Assembly: GCA_902593405.1 (NCBI GenBank)
Contig: CACJIB010000009.1
Coordinates: 1 to 43,293 of the forward strand
DNA: 43,293 nt
Reading direction: 5' to 3'
DNA from: an uncultured Pelagibacteraceae bacterium
Lineage (GTDB): Bacteria > Pseudomonadota > Alphaproteobacteria > Pelagibacterales > Pelagibacteraceae
Shown: in pieces, positions 34,857 to 42,824 of the stretch
Layout: each line of letters begins with the position of its first letter
How positions within the stretch are numbered: position 1 is the first letter of the stretch
Translations under genes and position numbers: made by a program
The notes under the pieces: generated by a model
The model's input: the letters and a program-made list of their open reading frames with translations, nothing else
Database searches by the model: none
Told to the model about the DNA's origin: nothing

Positions 34857-35743
34857 TTTCAAATAATAAATTAGCAATTTTTTTAATTATAATTTCAGTT
34901 TTTTGTGGAACATTAATGCTAACTTTTTTAAAATTAGCACAAGAAGAAGTTAATGTTTATGTTGCAGGTTTTTTTAGATTTTTATTTGGTTTCCTAATTA
35001 TTTTTCCTTATATGTTAAAATCTAAATTTACAGTCTTTAAAACAAATCATCATAAAAAACATTTTTTAAGAGCAGTTTTAAATTTACCTTCAATGTTATT
35101 ATATTTTTCAGCTTTAGTAATGATGCCTATTGAAAAAGCTACAGCTATATCTTTTGTGGTTCCTTTCATAGTAACAATATTGGCAGTTTTATTTCTAGGA
35201 GAAAAAATTTACATATATAGAAGTTTTGCATTGGTTTTAGGATTTATAGGAATGTTAATAATTTTAAGACCAGGAATAATTGAAATCTCTCTTGGAGTTT
35301 ATATGGCACTGGCATCGTCTTTTATGTGGTCAATAGTGATTATAATTACAAAAACTATCGCAAAAGATGATAGTTCGATTACGATTTTATCTTATGGATA
35401 CACTTATATGACAATTTTTAGTTTCATCATTGCGTTGTTTTATTGGCAAACACCTAGTTTTCAAACTTTGATTTATTTATTTTTTGCAGGTTTATTTGGT
35501 ACATTGTTACATCTTTGCATAAATCACGCATACAAATTAGTAGATGTTAGTATGACACAACCATACTCGTTTCTAAGTTTAGTGTTTGCTTCTTTAATTG
35601 GATATTATGTTTTTAGTGAAACACCTGATGTCTTCACTTGGATTGGTGCTAGTGTTATATTTTTAGGTGTTTTAATCATGTCATATCGTGAAATGAAGCT
35701 TGATAAAGAAATTATTAGAAAACGTATAGATATTAAATCTTAA
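34853..35743 (+). CDS. DMT superfamily transporter (EamA family)
   Basis: The 296-residue protein has about ten hydrophobic segments in two EamA repeats, with the conserved FxxRF segment near 38 (AGFFRFLFGF) and end-of-domain pattern GEKIYIYRSFALVLGFIGMLIILRPG around 117-142 in shorter pieces. Such proteins usually export metabolites or amino acids; the substrate is unknown. The start is TTG at 34853, overlapping the TGA of the glycosyltransferase. Its stop overlaps the converging tctA stop by 4 bases. Confidence 0.88.
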   Translation: MISNNKLAIFLIIISVFCGTLMLTFLKLAQEEVNVYVAGFFRFLFGFLIIFPYMLKSKFTVFKTNHHKKHFLRAVLNLPSMLLYFSALVMMPIEKATAISFVVPFIVTILAVLFLGEKIYIYRSFALVLGFIGMLIILRPGIIEISLGVYMALASSFMWSIVIIITKTIAKDDSSITILSYGYTYMTIFSFIIALFYWQTPSFQTLIYLFFAGLFGTLLHLCINHAYKLVDVSMTQPYSFLSLVFASLIGYYVFSETPDVFTWIGASVIFLGVLIMSYREMKLDKEIIRKRIDIKS

Positions 35744-37239
35744 TTTTTCTTCTTAAAAGTTTTGTAAATATGCCAAACTACAATTAAAATTGTAGTAGCT
35801 AAGATACATGCAGTTAAAGTTCTATCCCACAAAAATTCCCAAGAACCATTACTTAATAATAAAGATCTTCTCAAGTTTTCTTCCATCAATCCACCAAGTA
35901 CAAAAGCTAATATCAAAGGTGGCATCGGAAAATCATATAATCTTAAAAAGGTAGCTACTACAGCTATTCCAATCATTAAATAAATATCGAAATTATTAAA
36001 CGACATTACATAAATCCCAGTAACAGAGAAAAATAAAATTAAAGGAATTAAATAATTTTTAGGAACAGCAAGAATTCTAGCTATATAAGGAATGAGTGGT
36101 AAGTTTAATATAAGAAGAATTACCATTCCAATATACATAGACATAATTATTGACCAAAAAATCTCTGGATTAGTCATGTAAAGTCTAGGACCAGGCTGAA
36201 CACCAAATCCTAAAAGTGCACCTAGCATTACCGCGGTTGTTCCACTTCCAGGAATTCCCAAAGTAAGCATTGGCACAAAAGAACCTGAGCAAGCTGCATT
36301 ATTTGCAGTTTCTGGTGCAGATAAACCATTTACACTTCCTTTACCAAATTTTTCTTTTTCTTCGTCACTAACTACGTTTCTTTCCATTCCATAAGCTAAA
36401 AATGATGCAATTGTTGCACCAGCTCCAGGTAAAACACCAATTAAAAAACCAATTACAGATGATCTTGGAATTGTTTTGTACATTTTGGTTCGTTCTTCTT
36501 TATTAATTTTAATTGAGCCTAATTCAGTTAAAGAAACTTGTTTAGCGGCACTGGTTGGATCATTTCTTTTTAAAATAATTGTTAATGCTTCGCTCATTGC
36601 AAATGTTGCCATCACAACAAGTACAAAGCTAATACCATCCGTTAAGTTCATATTATTAAATGTAAATCTTGTAATATCAGACAAACTGTCTTGACCAACA
36701 GATGCTAACATTAATCCTAGAACTACCATCATCATTGCTTTTAAAAATTGTCCTTTAGATGAAAAAGCAGCTATTGCTGTCAAACCTAAAATCATTAAGG
36801 CAAAATAATCTGGCGATCTAAAAGATAAACTTACTTTTGATAAACTTGGTGCCATAAATAATAAATAAATTGCAGATAATGTTCCACCTGCAAACGAACT
36901 CCATGCAGCAATCGCTAAAGCCTTACCCGCCTTACCTTGTTGTGCCATAGGATAACCATCAAATGAAGTGGCAACTGTTCCAGGAACACCTGGTGCATTT
37001 AACAATATAGAAGAAGTAGAACCACCAAATACTGCTCCATAATAAACGCCAGCCATCAAAATTAATCCTGTTGCAGGATCAAAACCATAAGTGATAGGTA
37101 TCATTAGTGCAATTGCAGTCATAGGACCAAGACCAGGAAGCATTCCAATGATTGTTCCAAAAAAACAACCAACCATAACCATTAATATATTTTGAAAAGT
37201 AAGTGCTGTTGTTAATCCAATTAATATTCCTTCAATCAT
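35740..37239 (-). CDS. tctA: Tripartite tricarboxylate transporter, large permease TctA
   Basis: TctA is the large membrane subunit of TTT transporters, which use a periplasmic binding protein to take up citrate or other organic anions. At 499 residues it has about 12 helices and the two inverted-repeat signatures GTIIGMLPGLGPMTAIAL (about 29-46) and GFLIGVLPGAGATIASFL. GSTSSILLNAPGVPGTVATSFDGYPMAQQGKAG near 73-105 (in shorter pieces) is very well conserved in the family. It overlaps tctB (ATGA), and its stop overlaps the DMT gene stop. Confidence 0.96.
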   Translation of the reverse strand: MIEGILIGLTTALTFQNILMVMVGCFFGTIIGMLPGLGPMTAIALMIPITYGFDPATGLILMAGVYYGAVFGGSTSSILLNAPGVPGTVATSFDGYPMAQQGKAGKALAIAAWSSFAGGTLSAIYLLFMAPSLSKVSLSFRSPDYFALMILGLTAIAAFSSKGQFLKAMMMVVLGLMLASVGQDSLSDITRFTFNNMNLTDGISFVLVVMATFAMSEALTIILKRNDPTSAAKQVSLTELGSIKINKEERTKMYKTIPRSSVIGFLIGVLPGAGATIASFLAYGMERNVVSDEEKEKFGKGSVNGLSAPETANNAACSGSFVPMLTLGIPGSGTTAVMLGALLGFGVQPGPRLYMTNPEIFWSIIMSMYIGMVILLILNLPLIPYIARILAVPKNYLIPLILFFSVTGIYVMSFNNFDIYLMIGIAVVATFLRLYDFPMPPLILAFVLGGLMEENLRRSLLLSNGSWEFLWDRTLTACILATTILIVVWHIYKTFKKKN

Positions 37240-37706
37240 CCCATAACTCCAATTGACTGTAAGAATGGATCTCTCAAATATATATCAAGAATGCCGTGTA
37301 GGAGATACATAAAGGCAGCAACAAATGGAAAGGATAATAAAAACATTAAAATCCATCTTCGTTCTCCTAAAAAATAATATGACACAAATAAAAATAAAGA
37401 CGTAGTTAAAAAATATCCAACTTTTAAAATTGTAGCTCCATAAATAATTGCAATCAGTATAAGAATGCCTGTTTTTTTATACTCTAAGCTTTTATGTTCT
37501 ACTTTAATTGTATTTGGATCTGGTAGAATAAGTTTTAATCCAGAAAAAAATAATCCTGCATAACCTAAATAAATTGGAAATGTTCGTGCATTAAACGGTG
37601 CATTTTCATCAAATGCAAATACTTGAATCTGGTAAGCAGTATATAAATAAAATGCTGAAAAAATAAAAAAGAGCAGTGATATAATTTTTGTAGTATTTAT
37701 ATTCAC
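37236..37706 (-). CDS. tctB: Tripartite tricarboxylate transporter, small permease TctB
   Basis: The 156-residue protein has four hydrophobic segments, as usual for TctB, with the family's early FNARTFPIYLGYAGLFFSG segment in the first external region. Start is a GTG at 37706 with a weak purine-rich site (AAAGAG) before it. It lies between the binding protein gene and tctA; tctC ends 27 bases upstream with a hairpin covering its stop codon. TctB sequences are poorly conserved, so the neighbours carry much of the call. Confidence 0.9.
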   Translation of the reverse strand: MNINTTKIISLLFFIFSAFYLYTAYQIQVFAFDENAPFNARTFPIYLGYAGLFFSGLKLILPDPNTIKVEHKSLEYKKTGILILIAIIYGATILKVGYFLTTSLFLFVSYYFLGERRWILMFLLSFPFVAAFMYLLHGILDIYLRDPFLQSIGVMG

Positions 37707-37720
37707 TGCTCTTTTTTCAA

Positions 37721-37737
37721 ATAATCCTAAGGATTAT
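37721..37737 (-). repeat. Palindrome over the tctC stop codon
   Basis: ATAATCCTAAGGATTAT is a perfect inverted repeat of 8 bp arms around one base, and includes the tctC TAA. No long T run follows on the - strand. In the mRNA it could form a small hairpin that slows 3' decay or partly stops transcription, giving more TctC than TctA/B, a common need in binding-protein transporters. Confidence 0.5.
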
Positions 37738-38714
37738 ATAACTCCTAGTTTTTTCATAAGAGCTGTCATTTCTTGAGTTTGTTTTTCTAAGAAAGAAACA
37801 AACTTGCCTTCTGGATTATAAATATTAACCCAAGCATTTCTTGCTCTGACAGTTTCCCATTCAGGAGTTTTTTGTACATCGCCAAGCATTTTTGCAATAG
37901 CTGATCTATCAGCATTGCTCATACCTGGAGGGCCAAAGAAACCTCTCCAGTTAACGAATTGTACATCATATCCTTGTTCTTTAAGAGTTGGTGCATCTGG
38001 TGCATCAGAAACTCTTGAAGGAGCAGTAATACCAATAATTCTCACTTGGTCTCTTGCACCCATCAATTCACCTAGACCAGTTGAAATGATTTGAGTTTCT
38101 CCAGATAAAAGTCCAGCCAAAGCTTTTCCGCCAGCATCATAAGGAATGTATTGAACAGCATTCGGATCTGCACCTGCAGCTTGGAAAGCTAAAGCACCAA
38201 TTAAATGGTCCATACTTCCTCTTACTGATCCTCCAGCCATTTTAACTGAATTTGGATCTTTTTTATATGCATCGACTACATCTTTAAAATTTTTAAAAGA
38301 TGAGCTTTTTGCAACTGCGATAGCACCGTAGTCACCAATTACACCAGCGATTGGCACAACATCTTTATAAGATAAAGTTCCACTTCCTTTTACATAACCT
38401 TTGTGTCTAGTAATTGATCTTAATACTAATGGTGTTGATTGAACTAAAACTGTATTAGCAGGTTTAGTATTGATCATATAAGCTAACGCTTTACCACCAC
38501 CACCACCTGACATATTTTCAAATGATGCACTACTTAACATTCCAGCTTTTGTTAAAGCTTCTCCAGTACCTCTAGCGGTTCCATCCCAACCACCACCAGC
38601 ACCACCACCAATTACAAAGTGCAATTTGTCAATTGCTACTGAGCTTGTAGTTGTTGCTGAGAATAATAGGATTGCTGAGAATAATACTGAAACTATTTTT
38701 TTTAAGTTTTTCAT
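37734..38714 (-). CDS. tctC: Tripartite tricarboxylate transporter, periplasmic binding protein TctC
   Basis: This 326-residue secreted protein has a signal peptide (KNLKKIV then a hydrophobic stretch, cleavage likely after SVA at about 27). The body matches TctC/Bug proteins: IGGGAGGGWDGTARGTGEAL near 36-55 and the ligand loop KMAGGSVRGSMDHLIGALAF around 158-177. It is rich in Gly early on (GGGGGK near 68). Bug proteins bind diverse carboxylates, so the ligand is open. A ribosome site (AGAGGGA, 38727-38721) lies six bases upstream. A large inverted repeat lies in its upstream region. Confidence 0.95.
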   Translation of the reverse strand: MKNLKKIVSVLFSAILLFSATTTSSVAIDKLHFVIGGGAGGGWDGTARGTGEALTKAGMLSSASFENMSGGGGGKALAYMINTKPANTVLVQSTPLVLRSITRHKGYVKGSGTLSYKDVVPIAGVIGDYGAIAVAKSSSFKNFKDVVDAYKKDPNSVKMAGGSVRGSMDHLIGALAFQAAGADPNAVQYIPYDAGGKALAGLLSGETQIISTGLGELMGARDQVRIIGITAPSRVSDAPDAPTLKEQGYDVQFVNWRGFFGPPGMSNADRSAIAKMLGDVQKTPEWETVRARNAWVNIYNPEGKFVSFLEKQTQEMTALMKKLGVI

Positions 38715-38740
38715 TATTTATCCCTCTCTAATTTAAAAAC

Positions 38741-38788
38741 GTTAGTTAATTATAGTCTTAATGATTATTCAACCTATAATTAAGTAAC
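38741..38788. repeat. 15-bp inverted repeat upstream of tctC, with back-to-back TATAAT boxes
   Basis: GTTAgTTAATTATAG (38741-38755) and CTATAATTAAgTAAC (38774-38788) are inverted repeats matching at 14 of 15 positions around an 18-base centre. Each arm holds TATAAT reading outwards: toward tctC on the - strand (38754-38749) and toward the AbrB gene on the + strand (38775-38780). It could be a regulator site, overlapping divergent promoters, or an RNA hairpin. I see no good -35 for either box. Confidence 0.6.
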
Positions 38789-38936
38789 ACAACTTTTAAT
38801 TGAAACTATTTTAGCAAAAAAAATATCAATCTAATATGATGTTTTATTTTTTTTACAGATTAAAGTTTCACTTAATTCACTAGTTTTAATTTCTTTTTTC
38901 TTATCTTTTAAAAAGTTGATGATAGAAGCTTAATGA
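38789..38936. other. Rest of the tctC-abrB intergenic region
   Basis: After the inverted repeat, 148 bases of very AT-rich DNA lead to the AbrB-family start. I see no open reading frame, hairpin with T run, or known riboswitch pattern. A 7-bp inverted repeat (TGAAACT at 38801, AGTTTCA at 38864) is far apart and may be chance. Confidence 0.4.
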
Positions 38937-40013
38937 ATGATTAAACATCAAATCAAATCTTATCTTGAAAATACTAAACAAGTATTTTCAATTAAATTTA
39001 TTTCTGTTCTGATAATTTCTTTTCCTAGCGCAATTATTGCCGACTATTTTAATATTCCTCTAGCTTGGTTTTTAGGCCCTATGATTATCACCTCAATTGC
39101 TGCTCTATCAGGTCTAAAAATCTTGATGCCTAAAATTATATTAAGTTTTATCTTGATAATTTTAGGTTTGCATATTGGAAATTACATAGACCAAAATCTA
39201 TTCAATCAAATGCTTGATTGGATTTGGACTTCATTAATCATGTTAATCTACATAATAATTTGTATTTTAGTTGTTGCTAAATACCTTCAAAAATTTGCAA
39301 GTTATGGGGAAAAAGCCTCAATCTTTTCAGCAGCTCCTGGCGCATTGGGTCCTTTAATGATTTTAGCTGAAAATGAAAAAACAGATTTATCCCAAGTTGC
39401 AACTTCTCACTTAATTAGATTAATCATCATTATTACTGTCATTCCATTTATTGTAGTTAATAATACTGACAGCAATGTTTTGTTAAATGATGACTTCAAT
39501 TATTTGGCTCAAAATCATTTAAATTTAATTTTACTTATTATTGCATCTTTGTTTTTTATTTTTGTTTTTGATAAAATTAGAATTCCTGCAGCTTTACTAT
39601 CTGGAACATTGTTTGCGAGTGGTTTGTTACAAATTACAGATATAGCATCATATAAATTACCAGATGAAACAGTAAATTTTTGTCTACTAATTCTTGGTTC
39701 TTCAGTTGGTTGTAGGTTTGCTGAAAAAACTGTTCAAGAGATAGCTAATAATTCTCTTCATAGTATTGTAGCTACTACTATTTTGGTAGTATTAGGTTTA
39801 TTTGCAGCCTATGTTGCAACATTTTTTGTTGAAACAAATATTTTAACTTTAATTTTATCTTTTAGCCCTGGAGGAATTTATGAGGTAGCAGTTATAGCAA
39901 TTGCTTTTGATTTAGACCCAGACTTTGTTGCTTTTCACCATATAATTAGATTACTTTTCATACTTTTCACAGTTCCTGTATTTTTAAGAGTTATTGAAAA
40001 AATTAAGAAATAA
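38937..40013 (+). CDS. AbrB (Gdt/PF05145-type) membrane protein
   Basis: The 358-residue protein is a membrane protein of about ten helices in two similar halves, with PLAWFLGPMIITSIAAL near 41-57 and SFSPGGIYEVAVIAIAFDLDPDFVAFHHIIRL (in shorter pieces) near the end, both typical of the family. Databases call it AbrB family transcriptional regulator or ammonia monooxygenase, but it has no DNA-binding domain and no enzyme motif. It is divergent from tctCBA across a 222-base gap. It may transport an organic acid, as TTT genes and this family often lie together. Confidence 0.85.
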   Translation: MIKHQIKSYLENTKQVFSIKFISVLIISFPSAIIADYFNIPLAWFLGPMIITSIAALSGLKILMPKIILSFILIILGLHIGNYIDQNLFNQMLDWIWTSLIMLIYIIICILVVAKYLQKFASYGEKASIFSAAPGALGPLMILAENEKTDLSQVATSHLIRLIIIITVIPFIVVNNTDSNVLLNDDFNYLAQNHLNLILLIIASLFFIFVFDKIRIPAALLSGTLFASGLLQITDIASYKLPDETVNFCLLILGSSVGCRFAEKTVQEIANNSLHSIVATTILVVLGLFAAYVATFFVETNILTLILSFSPGGIYEVAVIAIAFDLDPDFVAFHHIIRLLFILFTVPVFLRVIEKIKK

Positions 40014-40944
40014 TTTCAGAAAGTCTTTCAAAAACTTTTTCTGCTGATAGCTTAGATAATTCAGGGGCTTGTATTGCTTTAAAATTTTCTCTTTCAATAC
40101 TTACTTTAAAAGGAGTTGTGTGAGATCCAAATAAAGCAATTCCTTTTGATCCTAAATGTGCTGTCATATGTGCTGGTCCAGTATCATTTGCAACAACAAA
40201 TGAACTATCTTTAATTAATGTTGCTAATTGAGAAATGTCTAAAGCTTTACCATTATCTAAAACGCAGAGTGCATTAATATTTGATGCTTCTTTAATTTCA
40301 CTCGGTCCAGGTGCAATTACTACTTTAAATTTGTTTTCTGATTTTTCATTAATCATAGAAATTAACTCATTATAATAAGGCCATTTCTTTGAGGTTAAAT
40401 GAGGCGAACAAAATGGAAAAAGAAGAATATATTTGTCTAATTGATGGTGATTTTTTATTTGAGATATGTCTGTTGTGCTCCATGAAAAATCAGGATTTAA
40501 AGTATGATTTGTATTTACACCTGAACTTTTTAATTGATAATCAAATCTAGATAGAACAGAGTCTTTATCAAAATCTTGTTTTGTAGTTCCTTCAGGTAAT
40601 GTTGTATCAGTAGATGACCAGGTATCTTTGGTTGCTTTTGGAAATAAAATTTTTTTATAAAAAGCTGTTCTACTTGAATTCTGTAGATCGTAAACTTTAG
40701 AAAAATTATACTTTTTTATATTTTTCATTAACGAATATAAATAAATCAGGTTTAGTCTTGATAACCGCTTATCTAAAATAACATCAGAAATATGTGGATT
40801 TTTTTTAAATAAATTAAAGTATGGTTTAGTTGTGAGCAAATAAATTTCATCTCCTTTATGATTCTCAGAAATATCTTGAATTGCACCACAAGCTTGAGCT
40901 ATATCACCCAAAGATCCATGTTTAATGATTAAAATATTAGACAT
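40003..40944 (-). CDS. Glycosyltransferase family 9 (LPS heptosyltransferase-like)
   Basis: The 313-residue protein has the family's N-terminal strand ILIIKHGSLGDIAQACGAI with the GxxGD motif near 12-16 and a C-terminal nucleotide-sugar site VVANDTGPAHMTAHLGSKGIALFG near 250-273 (in short pieces). GT9 enzymes mostly add heptose to lipid A-core, but members with other donors exist, so the sugar is uncertain. It ends 11 bases inside the end of the AbrB-family gene (converging overlap) and starts 32 bases from the divergent DUF6165-like gene. Confidence 0.9.
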   Translation of the reverse strand: MSNILIIKHGSLGDIAQACGAIQDISENHKGDEIYLLTTKPYFNLFKKNPHISDVILDKRLSRLNLIYLYSLMKNIKKYNFSKVYDLQNSSRTAFYKKILFPKATKDTWSSTDTTLPEGTTKQDFDKDSVLSRFDYQLKSSGVNTNHTLNPDFSWSTTDISQIKNHHQLDKYILLFPFCSPHLTSKKWPYYNELISMINEKSENKFKVVIAPGPSEIKEASNINALCVLDNGKALDISQLATLIKDSSFVVANDTGPAHMTAHLGSKGIALFGSHTTPFKVSIERENFKAIQAPELSKLSAEKVFERLSEIIS

Positions 40945-40976
40945 ATTTTTAACAATTTAACATAGTATAAAATTTA

Positions 40977-41366
40977 ATGAATAAAATTATAGTAGAAGTA
41001 TCGGTAGGTGAGCTTTTAGACAAAATTTCAATCTTAGAAATAAAAAAAGAAAAAATTAAAGATCCTGAAAAACTAAAATTTATATCGAATGAACATTCGA
41101 TTCTTAAAGATCAGTTAGAAAAAAATGTTAAATCTGATGATAAACTAAATAAATTATTCCAAGATTTAAAAGAAATTAATGCTAAACTTTGGGTTATTGA
41201 GGATGACAAAAGAGATTGTGAAAAAAATAAAGACTTTGGGGATAAATTTATAAAATTATCTAGAAATGTCCATTTTTTGAATGATGACCGTGCAAAAATT
41301 AAATTAGAAATGAATAATCACACTGGATCAAGTATTAAAGAAATTAAAGAGTATACTAGCTACTAA
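40977..41366 (+). CDS. DUF6165-like protein, unknown function
   Basis: The 129-residue protein starts with VEVSVGELLDKISILEIKKEKI and contains LNKLFQDLKEINAKLWVIEDDKR, a pattern I associate with DUF6165, a small family found next to glycosyltransferase genes; the family call is from memory and not certain. It is mainly alpha-helical, highly charged and has no signal or membrane segment, so it is probably cytoplasmic. It lies divergent from the GT9 gene by 32 bases and overlaps the converging PhyH-family stop by 11 bases. A link to surface sugars is an inference from position. Confidence 0.65.
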   Translation: MNKIIVEVSVGELLDKISILEIKKEKIKDPEKLKFISNEHSILKDQLEKNVKSDDKLNKLFQDLKEINAKLWVIEDDKRDCEKNKDFGDKFIKLSRNVHFLNDDRAKIKLEMNNHTGSSIKEIKEYTSY

Positions 41367-42144
41367 AAACTTTAGGAAACCAATCATCTCTCATCAAATC
41401 TCCTGTTTTTAAATTTATTCCATCAAATGGAGGTGAAGTTGGTCCGCCTCTATCAATATACTTTACATCGTCTCCTATAAATCGCATCGAAAATGCTCTC
41501 CGTGAATTAGGAGAATTGTTTCCTGTTGAACCATGTACAGTTTTAAAATTAAATAAAACAGCATCTCCTAAACTTAATTCCGGAATTAAAATATTTTTTT
41601 CAAATTCTTTTGAAGGAGGTAAATCCATAAAAGTACTATCATCATCATACCAAGATTGGTTATTTGACCATTTTGTAGGTTTAATTAACTTTGACCATTT
41701 GTGAGAAGCTAAAATTAATTTAAGATTATTTTTATGATCAACCTCATCTAATGGAATCCAAAAACTTCCTGTATCATTGCCATCAACACAATAATAAGGC
41801 ATATCTTGATGCCATGGTGTTTCCTTATGAGTACCTGGATCCTTTATGAAAATATGTTCATGAAAAATTTGGGTAGATTTAGAATTAGTTGCCTCTGCAA
41901 CTATTTGAGCTCCAGGTGAATTATATAAACAATCCTTAAATTCCTCTATCCTTTCCCAATTACAATAATCCTCAAAAAATCTTCCATTATCATTAGTTAC
42001 ATTTTCTCTTCCGTGTTTACTTGGACTATCTAATACTTTTTGAAATCCTTTTCTAAGTGGCTCAATCCAATCTTTAAATAATTCTTTAATTATTATTACT
42101 CCATCATTTTGATAATCATTAATTTGTTTCTCTGATAAAAACAT
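41356..42144 (-). CDS. Phytanoyl-CoA dioxygenase (PhyH) family protein
   Basis: This 262-residue Fe(II)/2-oxoglutarate dioxygenase has the facial triad H112-x-D114 (TPWHQDMPYY) and H204 (VHGSTGNNSP), plus R215 (RRAFSMRF) for 2-oxoglutarate. Family members hydroxylate very different small molecules, for example phytanoyl-CoA, ectoine or other osmolytes, and phosphonates. The substrate here is not known. It follows the ABC permease gene by 5 bases on the - strand and so may act on what that transporter imports, perhaps an amino-acid-like compound. That link is inference only. Confidence 0.9.
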   Translation of the reverse strand: MFLSEKQINDYQNDGVIIIKELFKDWIEPLRKGFQKVLDSPSKHGRENVTNDNGRFFEDYCNWERIEEFKDCLYNSPGAQIVAEATNSKSTQIFHEHIFIKDPGTHKETPWHQDMPYYCVDGNDTGSFWIPLDEVDHKNNLKLILASHKWSKLIKPTKWSNNQSWYDDDSTFMDLPPSKEFEKNILIPELSLGDAVLFNFKTVHGSTGNNSPNSRRAFSMRFIGDDVKYIDRGGPTSPPFDGINLKTGDLMRDDWFPKVFSS

Positions 42145-42149
42145 TATTA

Positions 42150-42824
42150 TTATTGAAAGCTGTACTTTTTCTCTAAATATTTAATCACATTATGAATGAT
42201 AAAAGTCATGAACAAATAAATTCCACCAGCAACAATGAATACCTCTATTGGTTTAAAAGTTGTAGAAATTATATATTTTGCAACACCTGTTAAATCCATC
42301 AAGGTTACTGTGCTTGCTAACGAAGTGCCTTTCATCATCAATATGATTTCATTTCCGTATGCTGGGAGTGATTGTCGAATAGCAATTGGAATTTGAATTT
42401 TATAAAAAATTATTTTGTTTGATATTCCTAAGCTTTTTCCAGCTTCTATAATGCCTGGTTTTATTGTTTGAAATGCTGATCTTAAAATTTCAGAGGTATA
42501 TGCACCAGTATTTAAAGTAAAAGCTATTATTGCGCACCAATAAGGTTCTTTTAAAATTACCCATAGAAATGTTGTTCTTAAATATTCGATTTGTCCTAAT
42601 CCAAAATAAATAATGAAAATTTGAACTAATAAAGGTGTTCCTCTAAATATATATGAATATCCATAAGCAAATTTATTAATGAATTTATTTTTGTTTAATC
42701 TTAAAATTGCAAAGAAAAGACCTAGGAATAATCCAAAAAATAATGATGCAGACAATAATTTTAAAGTTACTACTGTTGCTCCTAAAAGTTTAGGGAAACT
42801 GGTGATCATTAAATCAAAATCCAT
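42150..42824 (-). CDS. Polar amino-acid ABC transporter, permease (HisM-like)
   Basis: The 224-residue protein has about five helices and the EAA loop that contacts the ATPase: EAGKSLGISNKIIFYKIQIP near 140-159. FRGTPLLVQIFIIYFGLGQ near 60-78 is a signature of the His/Glu/Gln/Arg-type permeases. It is the second of two permease genes that overlap by one base (TAATG). The binding protein and ATPase are probably outside the window. The exact amino acid cannot be read; basic or opine-type substrates are typical of this HisQ/HisM pairing. Confidence 0.92.
   Translation of the reverse strand: MDFDLMITSFPKLLGATVVTLKLLSASLFFGLFLGLFFAILRLNKNKFINKFAYGYSYIFRGTPLLVQIFIIYFGLGQIEYLRTTFLWVILKEPYWCAIIAFTLNTGAYTSEILRSAFQTIKPGIIEAGKSLGISNKIIFYKIQIPIAIRQSLPAYGNEIILMMKGTSLASTVTLMDLTGVAKYIISTTFKPIEVFIVAGGIYLFMTFIIHNVIKYLEKKYSFQ

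Noticed and set aside
38801-38870. 7-bp inverted repeat TGAAACT/AGTTTCA
   Set aside because: The arms are 56 bases apart and short; such pairs are expected by chance in AT-rich DNA.
38937-40013. DNA-binding AbrB transcription factor
   Set aside because: The protein is almost wholly membrane helices; the shared name is historical and does not mean the SpoVT/AbrB DNA-binding fold.
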